A stretch of 64,000 nt of DNA from the NCBI RefSeq assembly GCF_008386395.1, contig NZ_CP043762.1, positions 1 to 64,000 of the forward strand. Reading direction: 5' to 3'. Under the pieces are notes generated by a model. That model saw only the letters and a program-made list of their open reading frames with translations, searched no databases and was not told where the DNA came from. Source of the stretch: Paenibacillus sp. 37 (GTDB lineage Bacteria; Bacillota; Bacilli; Paenibacillales; Paenibacillaceae). How positions within the stretch are numbered: position 1 is the first letter of the stretch; each line of letters starts with the position of its first letter. Of this stretch, positions 56,301 through 64,000 are shown piece by piece. A program made the translations under genes and the position numbers.

Positions 56301-58291
56301 TAACTGAGTTTGGCTTGAGTGATGCTTACTTGATCATCGTTAGAAACCGTATCGAAATGCATCAGGTATCCATGTTTGTCCGTTAAGTCATAACCCGTCG
56401 TGGCCCCTGAGCTACTTTTCACCTTTTTTAGTGTCAGATATTCGCCCGCTGAAGGCGTATACGTATTGTTTGATGCGTTATATTTGAATTCATAAGCAGA
56501 TCCAGTATGGTCTGTAAACAATACGTCTCCGGTTTTGTAAGCATCTACGATGGTTTCCCCACCCGTATAATACCATCCGTAGCCAAAGGGTGAAGATTCG
56601 CTAGATTTTGAGTTATATGTCCGCATGAAGTCTACGGAGGTATCTCCTCTACCCGTTAAGGAATAATCATTGAACTGGATGATATTGTTCCCCGTGGCCA
56701 AATTGGTATAACTAGTTCCGTTAGCTATCGGATGACTATCATATGTCCAATAATCTTTTAGACCAAGTCGGCTAGCAGAGGTGTATGTCACGCTTAAAAG
56801 CGGCGTGTAATCTGGGTTGGCCGTGTCATCACCGGATATAAACTTCTTGTAGCTATTTGTTGTTTCTGAATTGCTTTTCAACATAAATCCTTTGTTTGTT
56901 GTGGGGTCATTTATCCACTTTTCTAGCATATTGGCAGGCAAGGACCACTTATAGTTTGCTGAAAGTGATGTTAACGGTCCGACTGCAGTTGTAGCGACTT
57001 GCGAAGCATTGAAATCTCCACCCTGTTTACTCCACAAGTTCGTAGCATCTGCATACATCCAGGATGCAGAGTATTCTGTCCATGCTTTATTGACACTATT
57101 TAGAGTGATATCTACATTAGTATTATTTGAAACGGAAGCTAACCAGAGGTTCAAGTCAGCCGTTAACACCTTTGCCCCCTGTGGGATGGTCGATGTGTCA
57201 AACTGAATAAGAGAACGGATGACATTAGAGCTAGTAGCGTCTTTATATAGACCTACCCCTAGTGTCGTGTCGGTTGCTCCAGTTTGTTTGGGAAAAGCAC
57301 TACGTATATTGGTATCCGCTAAGCGGTATGTCGGTTGAAATTTAACAATGGTCGGATCGATGGTGACTGGGTATACACGAGATGCATCATTAAGCCATGC
57401 GATACTTGGGATCACGTCAATGAATAACTGTCCCTTTTTCTCTTTCAATTCATAGTGAATATCGTAGGAAAGAGATTCTTCAGGGTAAGCATTAACTCCC
57501 TCTACCTGCTGATAACCTTCGGGTATAAAAGAGTCATACATTAACGGTTTATCGATGATATATTCAATATCGCCAGTAGATGGGTTAATCAAGGAAACGG
57601 AGCCATCCTGTTCCTGGCGATAATCCAAATTACCTAGAGTTAAGGCAAAGGAGTAAATCACTGATTTTTTGCCTGTCGGCTTTTTGCTGAGTTTAAGCTC
57701 TTCTTTGAGTCTATCGTTTCCCAGGGTATAAATTAAATCAGTATCGGGATAAAGCCCCTTATACGTCATTACATTATTCTTAACAATCCCTGCCGGCTTT
57801 GTGCTAGAGATGCTTTGCGTAGTTGTTAACGTATTTGTTTCCGCTATGGGGTTTAGACCAATGCGGAATTTATCCTCTTTGATCTCTATCAAATTATCAG
57901 AAACAGAATGTTTCTTGTTCATTTCTACTTTGAATTCATGATCGTTATTGTAAGCTGTTTGACTCGTCGTGTTTAAACGGTTATCAATCAGCTTCCACTC
58001 TTGATTTGAGGGATCTTGATAGTGAATGGGAGTTTCAGAAATTTGAGTTGTGTACGTTCCATTCTCATTTGCGAATGTCTTCGATTTCTCACTACGAAGC
58101 GAAGCAATCTCTTTTGGGGTGTTGTTGGACGACAAGTTAGAATCGTCTGAAGTGTTGCTTTCTTGAAGTGTTGATCTTTCGGCTGAGGGGCTCCCCCAAG
58201 CAGTGGTATTATTGAGCGATGATGTAGAAATTAAGGAGCCAGCAATAATTAAGCTGACCACCTTATTCCAAAATTTGTGTTTATTTCTCAT
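53336..58291 (-). CDS. Rhs-family polymorphic toxin with GIY-YIG-like nuclease tip
   Basis: A 1,651-residue exported toxin. Signal peptide KVVSLIIAGSLISTSS; a DNRLRE-type domain at about 320-500 (TDTTLGVGLYKDATSSNVIR); then some 35 YD/Rhs repeats forming a shell (e.g. GNLKKTTYPDQSIETYSYDD), and the core end YRYASYKYDTETGFYYLLSR, YYNPQHGNFITLDLEQD, NPLNRNGYSYSLNNPVSLVD. The tip after a hydrophobic linker reads TKTGTVYTGRTSGKG, RDTNHHMNKNGYGRATIDRS and RGREQQMIIKNGG, like a GIY-YIG/URI nuclease (Y…YTG.R…E); this assignment is tentative. The ATG at 58291 follows AAGGGG. Confidence 0.9.
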   Translation of the reverse strand: MRNKHKFWNKVVSLIIAGSLISTSSLNNTTAWGSPSAERSTLQESNTSDDSNLSSNNTPKEIASLRSEKSKTFANENGTYTTQISETPIHYQDPSNQEWKLIDNRLNTTSQTAYNNDHEFKVEMNKKHSVSDNLIEIKEDKFRIGLNPIAETNTLTTTQSISSTKPAGIVKNNVMTYKGLYPDTDLIYTLGNDRLKEELKLSKKPTGKKSVIYSFALTLGNLDYRQEQDGSVSLINPSTGDIEYIIDKPLMYDSFIPEGYQQVEGVNAYPEESLSYDIHYELKEKKGQLFIDVIPSIAWLNDASRVYPVTIDPTIVKFQPTYRLADTNIRSAFPKQTGATDTTLGVGLYKDATSSNVIRSLIQFDTSTIPQGAKVLTADLNLWLASVSNNTNVDITLNSVNKAWTEYSASWMYADATNLWSKQGGDFNASQVATTAVGPLTSLSANYKWSLPANMLEKWINDPTTNKGFMLKSNSETTNSYKKFISGDDTANPDYTPLLSVTYTSASRLGLKDYWTYDSHPIANGTSYTNLATGNNIIQFNDYSLTGRGDTSVDFMRTYNSKSSESSPFGYGWYYTGGETIVDAYKTGDVLFTDHTGSAYEFKYNASNNTYTPSAGEYLTLKKVKSSSGATTGYDLTDKHGYLMHFDTVSNDDQVSITQAKLSYEQDMHGNRITYKRNGDGALTGIEDPSGRTIAFEYTSDGLVDYAMLEGRKTDYTYQNGKLVTVDQYSEDGTYSRTQFSYGGNYIKTIFDPNNRLTTYTYDQEYLVKVQEPSTVSVTDASDRPATQYKYDTTARTANVTNANGHTTNYTLNANFVAEKIQDAKGEIIQFVLDANYNVKKVTNPDGTVAEQTYDSKGNVLTQIDEVGNVTTYEYNDLNHVVKEIDPRQNVTNYSYTAVGDLETIVDAKQKVTRYEYDTYGNLKKTTYPDQSIETYSYDDKGNDIKSVIDAAGNTTTVTTDTVGNMIANTDGNNNRTDYHYDKLNRLKAVIDPKRKETTYEYDTVGNLYKTINPKQAVVQYEYNGQNQLTKKTDAIGNVTDNKYDSNGNLMETTTPNGNKISTTFTALDQLKTISIDGQQKWAYEYDENGLLVNVNNGVRSFTYKSDGLPETEVDRGHQKSYIYNANSGLQELSYTTDAHSSTVTYDYTELDQVKSITKDNQNLISYQYNDMAALEQANRANGIVTKADYDSGEQLRTYGDYSSTGSVIREYNYTYDSNENVKTIHSELGDTTYEYDALNQLEQETLPDRKTIKYSYDDVGNRTQKVVVTNGQEQTTVYEHNNANQLTSVNGQAYQYDNNGNLLNDGKQTYIYDALDQLIEVQDQAGQSIQHYSYDEQGRRIQSIGQSGTTNFFYDGDEVIYETDGNNKTLREYTWDDSGSPVAMTKDGHTYYYQLNGHGDVVALTDEDGQEVAQYEYDAWGNVISQSGILAEENPYRYASYKYDTETGFYYLLSRYYNPQHGNFITLDLEQDTDLDNPLNRNGYSYSLNNPVSLVDDDGNFPFIPIIIIVIVRVVAKEVVKTTVKKVAQKAATKAIKKATTKTYQTYTKTNTKTGTVYTGRTSGKGTPLENIAKRDTNHHMNKNGYGRATIDRSSSNKNAIRGREQQMIIKNGGAKSKNGTSGNAINGISPKNKKYSKYIKAATKEFGKP

Positions 58292-58319
58292 GTTGTATCC
58301 CCTTGTCAATTTTTTCACA

Positions 58320-58780
58320 GCAAGAAGAGTTATACCATATCATTGGAATATTTTCTAAATGAAAAACTTTCCAATGTTAACCTTTCCTCCATATATTTAT
58401 TGTATTCTGGGCCATACACCTCTCTAACCTAAGGTTATACATTCCCTAATTGGGGATAGGAACATGTTCTTATTCCAAATGCCTCTGTCCTAATTCTCTT
58501 GCTCGTTAAGCAACCTCTGTATTATCAATTCGCTCTGGATTGGAATTATTCCAGTCCTATCATATCCCTATTTCTCGTATGCTTCTCAGTAGCTTCTTGT
58601 TAAATATAATCAAACACAGGCGTGATCTTTTAAAATAGGTACTCATCAAAGTGAAAATCTGTTCTTTATAAAAGACTAGGGAAGATTTTTAAAGTCTTGT
58701 TTATACCCCCGGCACAAAAGACCAAAGCAACGTATGGGATCCTGAAAGATGTTAGGACTGATATTTCGGAACAGACAAAT
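58320..58780. other. Intergenic with a partial repeat copy
   Basis: No gene recognised. GGGGATAGGAACATGTTCTTATTCC at 58453-58477 is a diverged piece of the interspersed repeat (copy 11). Confidence 0.4.
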
Positions 58781-58802
58781 AGGACGGCTCCATCGCCGTC
58801 CT
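58781..58802. terminator. Terminator of the giant SLH gene
   Basis: AGGACGGC / GCCGTCCT stem with a 6-base loop, 120 bp downstream of the SLH-protein stop on the minus strand. Confidence 0.5.
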
Positions 58803-58921
58803 AAGTTGTGTGAAATATTCAATTATCGTCAGACTCTACGAGACAGACTGTACCTACCGTTTTCTAAAGAGTCACGCATTCAAGCTAATCAAATTATTGT
58901 TGTTTGTATAGCTTATTCATT

Positions 58922-61900
58922 TCACTTTGAAATTGAATTTAAATGATCGCGTAAACGGTAAATCATTACGGATGCCTCAGCACGTGTCAGTCCGTGTTTC
59001 GGACGGAACGTATTGTCCGGATACCCTTGTACGAATTTCTGTCCTGTTGCCATTTTTACATCCGCTAATGCCCATACTGCAATATCCGAATCATCAGAGA
59101 ATCGTTGAGCTGTAGTTGAAGGAGTTATGCCTCCCTTAATCAGCACATTGACCATCATCTTAGCTGCCTGTTCTCGATTAACTACAGCATTCGGTCGGAA
59201 TTCATTGCTATTGAATCCTTTTGCAATACCATTAACAATAGCTGCGTTTAGTTCTGCACCATACCATGCATTATCTTTAACATCCTGGAATGGCATTGTT
59301 ATGGATTCATCCGGATTTACGTTTAGAACACGCACAATTAATGCTGCAAATTCCATACGTGTGATCTGTTTATTCGGAGCAAAAGCATTTGTGCTAATGC
59401 CTTTTATTACACCATCTTTCGCTAAGGTTTCGATTTCATTCTTAGCAAAACTTGAATCGGAAACATCCTTAAACACACCCGATACCGGTCCAGACTGTTC
59501 ATTATCCTGATGATCTCCTTTAACATGATCATCAGGTTTATCATTTTCAGGATTCTCTGAATCTTTATCATGATTTGACGGAGGGATTGGAGCTGAAGGA
59601 TTACCTGGATTTGCAGGTTGTTCCTGTTTCGTGTTTTGTTCCACTTTTAATCCCTTCGTACTCTCTCCTCCAAAATTCACAGCCCTTACTTCGTATACAT
59701 ACTTTGTATTCGGTGTAAGGTTTTTATCTGTCCAGGATTTTTCCGCAGCGTCTACACGTCCTATTTCCTTCCCAGCTTTATATATCACAAATTCGGTTAA
59801 CCCTTCTTTATTTACATTGCTGAAATTGAGCGTAATGGATCTCTCTAAAGCACTTGATTCAATACCCGTAGGCACTGATGGTAAGGTCCACACAGTGACT
59901 GAAACTGGTTCTGATGGATACCCAGCTGCATTCTCTGTCACAATGTTCACAACAGCTTTTGATCCAGGCTCTAACCCTTCAAGACGTATCGGTAAGGTAT
60001 CTCCACGCCACAATTCAGTTCCGTTCTTGTCCAGAACCACATACTCATTTGCTTGCTCTACGGTTTGGAAACTAATTTCTGTCCAACCATCCCCTGATTT
60101 CACCGCTGGAGCTGACACGGGCTTTGTTGCCGTTAAAGTAGTCAGTTTGACACCTTTTCCTTCGCCGCCCTCATTTACTGGCACAATCTCATATTCATAT
60201 GACTTACCTGGTTCCACCTTTGTATCTGTATAGCTCACTAGGCTTTCTGCTTCTACCTTCGTAATTTTTACACCATTTCGTAAAATGACGTACTCCTGGA
60301 TTTCCTGTCCTGATGTCACGATTTCCAGTGTTACTAAGTTAGACTTCACATCAGTAATGATGACATTACTTTTCTTTAATTCAGCACGAGTCACCAGTTT
60401 CACAAGAACACCTTTTGACGCGTGGTCCGTTTTATTGAATGCTGATAACGTTAAATTATACGCATATCCAACTTTCAAGTGGGTAAGGTTTGCAGTAGGT
60501 TCCGATCCGTTGTAATATACTTGACCTGTTGCTTTGTCTGTAATCTCGTATCGCAATGCTCCATAAGGTTCAGTCCAACTCAATGTTGCATCTGAATTTT
60601 TTACATCCACTCGATCTATATCTGGTGCCTCGGTTAGGGTACTCCAAACGATCTCAGATTGATCCCCCATCCCAGTCGCATTTTCGGTTGATACTTTAAA
60701 GCGGTATTCTGTTCCTGGTTGCAAGTCAGTAACGTTAAATTCTGCTCCTGTTATATCAGTTGTACTACCTTGCTCATCCGTGATCCAATACCGAGATGCC
60801 GTTTTATCTTCTTCCCAGGCTAATGTCATCCCCGTTTCACTGATTGTCTTCACCGTAAATAATGATGGTCGCACCGGCTTAGTCAAAAAGCTGAATGATG
60901 TCGGTTCGCCCCAACCGGAGCTATTACCAGCCTGTACGGTCCCGCTATAATCCGTGCTTCCTTGAAGCGGTGACAGAACATAGTTTAGATCATTCGTCAG
61001 GAATTCTTCTCCATTCAGATCTATTTTATAATGAGTTGCACCCGTCACGGATGATATGTTGAATTCCGCTTCTGTTTCTCCAATCCCAGTAACTTGTACA
61101 GATTCAACATTACTCGGTAATGTCACTGTCCTTACAATCTTCGCTTTTCCTGCACCTGTTCGATTGAAAGCTACCAGTGACACGCTGTATTCCTTTCCTG
61201 GTTCAAGTCCTGAAGCCGTATATTCCAGATTTGGACCTTGATACTCGGCAACAAGATTTTGTTCGAGATCATACACCTGAAGGAGATACTTGATTGCGCT
61301 TGGGACGCCGTTCCATTGCGCAGTGAATCCTGTTGTACTAAAACCGTGCATTTTTAGGGAGTTATCCTGTTCAGGCAAAGTCATTACATTCAAAGGTTCC
61401 GAGACATCACCTTCGCCCGTTTCATTTCCAGCTGCCACTACGTATTCATACGCTGTTCCAGGGGTTAAGCCAGTATCTTTATAGTTTAGATCCCCCCCGT
61501 TATACAAGAGCTCGTTATTCCGATAGAGATCGTAATAGGTTGCCGTTGTAACGCTCTGCCACTCTGAATTTACGGTATCTTCTTTAATCTCGATTGCTGT
61601 AAACCCTGTTGGCGTTTCCGGAAGAGTTAAAAATCCGACACTTGTAGCCAAGCCCTCACCACTATCATTAATTGCTGAAACTTGTACCGTGTAGCTGCTT
61701 CCTGGAATTAGTCCAGTTAATGCTTTTTGAGTGCTTGCAACTAATCCGTTTTCTATGATTTGACCTTGGTTATCGATCAACTTTAGGCGATAATCGGTTG
61801 CAGTTGGTACAGAATCTATGTTGATCAACATTTCATCTGGTTTCCGAAAGACAGGACTGATCTCGACTCCAGGACTAGCTGGATATGTTAGTGCAGAGAC

Positions 61901-64000
61901 TTGTGTCTCCGATGATCCCACATGATTTCGAATCGTCAGCTGATAGTTATAAATTTGACCACCTTGTAGCTGCTGGTCCACGTATTCATGAACCGGATAC
62001 TCCAATATCTTCTCTGTACCGGTATTCATGTTTTTGATGGTATACGTGTAGCCTGATGTGTATCGATTTCCGCCAGGTAAATCCCAGCTTAGTTTGACTT
62101 CAGAAGCACTGATTGCTGTTGCTTCCAGTGTTGGGGCATCGGGTGCCTTCTGTACTTGATATGGGTTGGACGTATGTGTACCGGTGTTTCCAGCGTTGTC
62201 TTTCACTTGTGTATGCACATACCAGATACCTTCTTTGTCCTCTATGGTCACTTTGCCGTTGTCTGGCATTACCTGCCATGCTTCACTCGGTTGTTCGCTT
62301 TGACTAATCTCTACATATACCGGTTCAATTACACCCGACAACCTATCAGATGCCTTAATTTGAACATCGGTACCCTGCAGCGACCATTGCAGTCCATTAG
62401 GTGTATAATCCACATCAGGTAGTTCCTTGTCAATTCGGATATCGAATTGAGTCTCCGGACTGATGAGCCCTACTGCATCCACGGCGCGAGCTGTAATTGT
62501 ATGCTCACCTGTTTCTGTAATGGTGCCACTTTCACCCGTAGTGTAAGGACTATCACCAATTTTGTACTCGTAATATACATCCGATGCGTCTTGACTACCA
62601 TTTAGTTGGAATGTCACATCTTTGTTTGTCCATTGACTCTCTGAGAGAGTATAACTCGGCTCTGTTGGTGCAGTGCGATCGATGAGGACCTTTGCAGTTG
62701 CTTCAGGGCTGATATTACCTGCGACATCAATCGTCCGCGCCCATACTTCTGTTTCTCCTTCCTCATCGACAATCATTTCCCCATTATATGTTGTCCAATT
62801 TCCTGTCCCTACTTTAACCTCTGTCCGTTCTGCCCCACTTAGGTCATCTGTTCCATTCTTCAGGGTAATCGTTACCGGATCTTGTGTATAGGATTCCTCA
62901 GACAAACTCAACACTGGTGCTGTGGGTGCTTGCTTATCGACTCGCACAGTGACTTCCGTTGATTGGCCAACATTCCCTGCCTTGTCCTTTGTACGGAACT
63001 GATATGTCCATTCTCCGGAATCCCCGATAACTAAAGGATCATTGTACTTGTGCCATGTTTCACCGTCTCTCGTATATTCAGTGTAATCCGCACCACTGCC
63101 AATATCGACACCATGCTTAGCTATCAGCTTCACATCTTTGTTTGTCCATGCGTTTTCAGATAAGGTAATCTCCGGCTTCTCAGGAGCGACCATATCAAAG
63201 TTGATTCTCCCGGTATAGGTTATTGTGTCCGTGCCTTTATTCCCATCATTTCCGTTAATTTTAACATTCGTATATGTTCCTTCCGGGACTTCATTAACCG
63301 CCCAATCAAGTTTCCAAGTTCCAGCTCCTGTAACACTGGTCGATTTAGTAATACCATTTAATGTTGCTGAAATGGAAATTTCGTCTCCTTCTGAGTCAAA
63401 TGCGCTACCCTTCAAGCTGATTTTCTCAGATGCTGTACCGATATTTTGATCAGAATTATCTACTGAAAGTACCGGTGGCATGTTTGTGGTTGATTTTTTA
63501 ATATACCAGAAACCATCTGTGTGTAACCCATCATCCGGATAAGTTTTGTCTATATCTAAAATATTGCTCTGCACTAACGTATCCTTAATCTTATTTGTTG
63601 AGTTAGCTACAGCTTCATGTCTAGTAACTTGAGTTTGCTCCAGATTAGTAACTTCATACTCTGTCATACTTCGGAGGTAACCGATCGAATATAATCTAGT
63701 ACCTGCCCAAGTTGGATATGTTGGAGCCGTTTGATACTCTCCTACACCAGAGAATTCACCAGTAGTGCTATTAAACGTATAGTTACGATAACCTGAAATA
63801 TTATCTATATCACTTTTATAGGTAGTACCTTTAGATTCTCTATAACTAGTCACCTGATTTTTTGTGGTGTACTTATCCCAATAGTACAAGGAATCTGTAT
63901 TTACGATTAGGTTTCCTGTATATGTTGCTGTTGAAATTCCACCCTTACCGTCATCCACTGTAATTACTGGCCTACTGAAAGTACCACTACTACTAAACTC
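58922..64000 (-). CDS. Giant Ig/FN3/SLH surface protein, N-terminus beyond window
   Basis: At least 1,692 residues; the frame is still open at the right edge, so the start lies outside. Order in the visible part: Ig-like repeats about 90 residues each (VDKQAPTAPVLSLSEESYTQ; IDRTAPTEPSYTLSESQWTN), followed by about ten FN3-type repeats (APDAPTLEATAISASEVKLS; LPETPTGFTAIEIKEDTVNS; TKPVRPSLFTVKTISETGMT), a Pro/Asp-rich linker (PGNPSAPIPPSNHDKDSENP), and three C-terminal SLH domains (FKDVSDSSFAKNEIETLAKD; FQDVKDNAWYGAELNAAIVN; FSDDSDIAVWALADVKMATG). It is probably a wall-anchored adhesin or scaffold. Confidence 0.9.
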   Translation of the reverse strand, partial: EFSSSGTFSRPVITVDDGKGGISTATYTGNLIVNTDSLYYWDKYTTKNQVTSYRESKGTTYKSDIDNISGYRNYTFNSTTGEFSGVGEYQTAPTYPTWAGTRLYSIGYLRSMTEYEVTNLEQTQVTRHEAVANSTNKIKDTLVQSNILDIDKTYPDDGLHTDGFWYIKKSTTNMPPVLSVDNSDQNIGTASEKISLKGSAFDSEGDEISISATLNGITKSTSVTGAGTWKLDWAVNEVPEGTYTNVKINGNDGNKGTDTITYTGRINFDMVAPEKPEITLSENAWTNKDVKLIAKHGVDIGSGADYTEYTRDGETWHKYNDPLVIGDSGEWTYQFRTKDKAGNVGQSTEVTVRVDKQAPTAPVLSLSEESYTQDPVTITLKNGTDDLSGAERTEVKVGTGNWTTYNGEMIVDEEGETEVWARTIDVAGNISPEATAKVLIDRTAPTEPSYTLSESQWTNKDVTFQLNGSQDASDVYYEYKIGDSPYTTGESGTITETGEHTITARAVDAVGLISPETQFDIRIDKELPDVDYTPNGLQWSLQGTDVQIKASDRLSGVIEPVYVEISQSEQPSEAWQVMPDNGKVTIEDKEGIWYVHTQVKDNAGNTGTHTSNPYQVQKAPDAPTLEATAISASEVKLSWDLPGGNRYTSGYTYTIKNMNTGTEKILEYPVHEYVDQQLQGGQIYNYQLTIRNHVGSSETQVSALTYPASPGVEISPVFRKPDEMLINIDSVPTATDYRLKLIDNQGQIIENGLVASTQKALTGLIPGSSYTVQVSAINDSGEGLATSVGFLTLPETPTGFTAIEIKEDTVNSEWQSVTTATYYDLYRNNELLYNGGDLNYKDTGLTPGTAYEYVVAAGNETGEGDVSEPLNVMTLPEQDNSLKMHGFSTTGFTAQWNGVPSAIKYLLQVYDLEQNLVAEYQGPNLEYTASGLEPGKEYSVSLVAFNRTGAGKAKIVRTVTLPSNVESVQVTGIGETEAEFNISSVTGATHYKIDLNGEEFLTNDLNYVLSPLQGSTDYSGTVQAGNSSGWGEPTSFSFLTKPVRPSLFTVKTISETGMTLAWEEDKTASRYWITDEQGSTTDITGAEFNVTDLQPGTEYRFKVSTENATGMGDQSEIVWSTLTEAPDIDRVDVKNSDATLSWTEPYGALRYEITDKATGQVYYNGSEPTANLTHLKVGYAYNLTLSAFNKTDHASKGVLVKLVTRAELKKSNVIITDVKSNLVTLEIVTSGQEIQEYVILRNGVKITKVEAESLVSYTDTKVEPGKSYEYEIVPVNEGGEGKGVKLTTLTATKPVSAPAVKSGDGWTEISFQTVEQANEYVVLDKNGTELWRGDTLPIRLEGLEPGSKAVVNIVTENAAGYPSEPVSVTVWTLPSVPTGIESSALERSITLNFSNVNKEGLTEFVIYKAGKEIGRVDAAEKSWTDKNLTPNTKYVYEVRAVNFGGESTKGLKVEQNTKQEQPANPGNPSAPIPPSNHDKDSENPENDKPDDHVKGDHQDNEQSGPVSGVFKDVSDSSFAKNEIETLAKDGVIKGISTNAFAPNKQITRMEFAALIVRVLNVNPDESITMPFQDVKDNAWYGAELNAAIVNGIAKGFNSNEFRPNAVVNREQAAKMMVNVLIKGGITPSTTAQRFSDDSDIAVWALADVKMATGQKFVQGYPDNTFRPKHGLTRAEASVMIYRLRDHLNSISK

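Noticed and set aside
58953..60233. Long plus-strand frames opposite the giant SLH gene
   Set aside because: Antisense shadows caused by the codon bias of the real minus-strand gene.

Overview
The window looks like an accessory, heavily rearranged chromosomal region of a low-G+C, spore-former-type Firmicute, most likely Paenibacillaceae (Paenibacillus or Brevibacillus-like). Evidence: several S-layer-homology (SLH) surface proteins, strong AGGAGG-type ribosome binding sites with many TTG/GTG starts, a Bacillus-like yrk persulfide operon, a TxpA/BsrG-type toxin peptide, copper-amine-oxidase-like stalk domains and a type I-C CRISPR repeat. No rRNA or tRNA gene was seen. Broken genes are very common (about 25 remnants); several frameshifts fall in short homopolymers, so part of the damage could be sequencing error, but in-frame stops and truncated fragments show real decay.

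Layout. 1-2.6 kb: tail of an amidase, a histidine kinase remnant and a complete IS4-family element with 13-bp inverted repeats. 2.7-7.6 kb: GNAT acetyltransferase, MBL-fold hydrolase, MFS transporter, with broken MFS, Lrp/AsnC and MBL copies between them. 7.6-12 kb: a decayed thiol-redox block (rhodanese, thioredoxin, TlpA/ResA-like, CcdA, Lgt-like membrane protein), an intact methyltransferase and a broken chemoreceptor. 12-19 kb: an intact reactive-sulfur module: TrxA, OsmC, three rhodanese-type proteins, a CstR-type repressor and the operon yrkF-yrkE-yrkH-yrkI-yrkJ. Three 16-bp operator-like palindromes lie beside these units, so they probably form one persulfide-sensing regulon.

19-31 kb: copies of a palindromic interspersed repeat (about ten in the window, one split by an IS3-family element), a DUF4358 lipoprotein, a DHHW-protein fragment joined head-on to an unrelated fragment, an Rpn-family nuclease, a secreted S1 serine protease with a lipoprotein partner, a type I toxin/antitoxin-RNA locus, a broken zeta-toxin module and a TnpB tail. 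30-44 kb: SLH proteins, copper-amine-oxidase-like pseudogenes, a second and third Rpn remnant bracketing an orphan type I-C CRISPR array (16 perfect repeats plus one degenerate, no cas genes), recombinase and restriction remnants, and a WG-repeat protein.

44.8-50.6 kb: a cluster of leaderless proteases (IspA-like S8, V8-like S1, a second frameshifted S8) with a CYTH/histidine-phosphatase fusion, and a divergent metzincin metalloprotease. This is the best candidate for an undescribed functional system. 50.8-58.3 kb: an Rhs polymorphic-toxin locus read from right to left, with Imm26, an unknown immunity-like gene, a displaced toxin tip and Imm53. 58.9-64 kb: the C-terminal part of a giant Ig/FN3/SLH surface protein that runs off the right edge.
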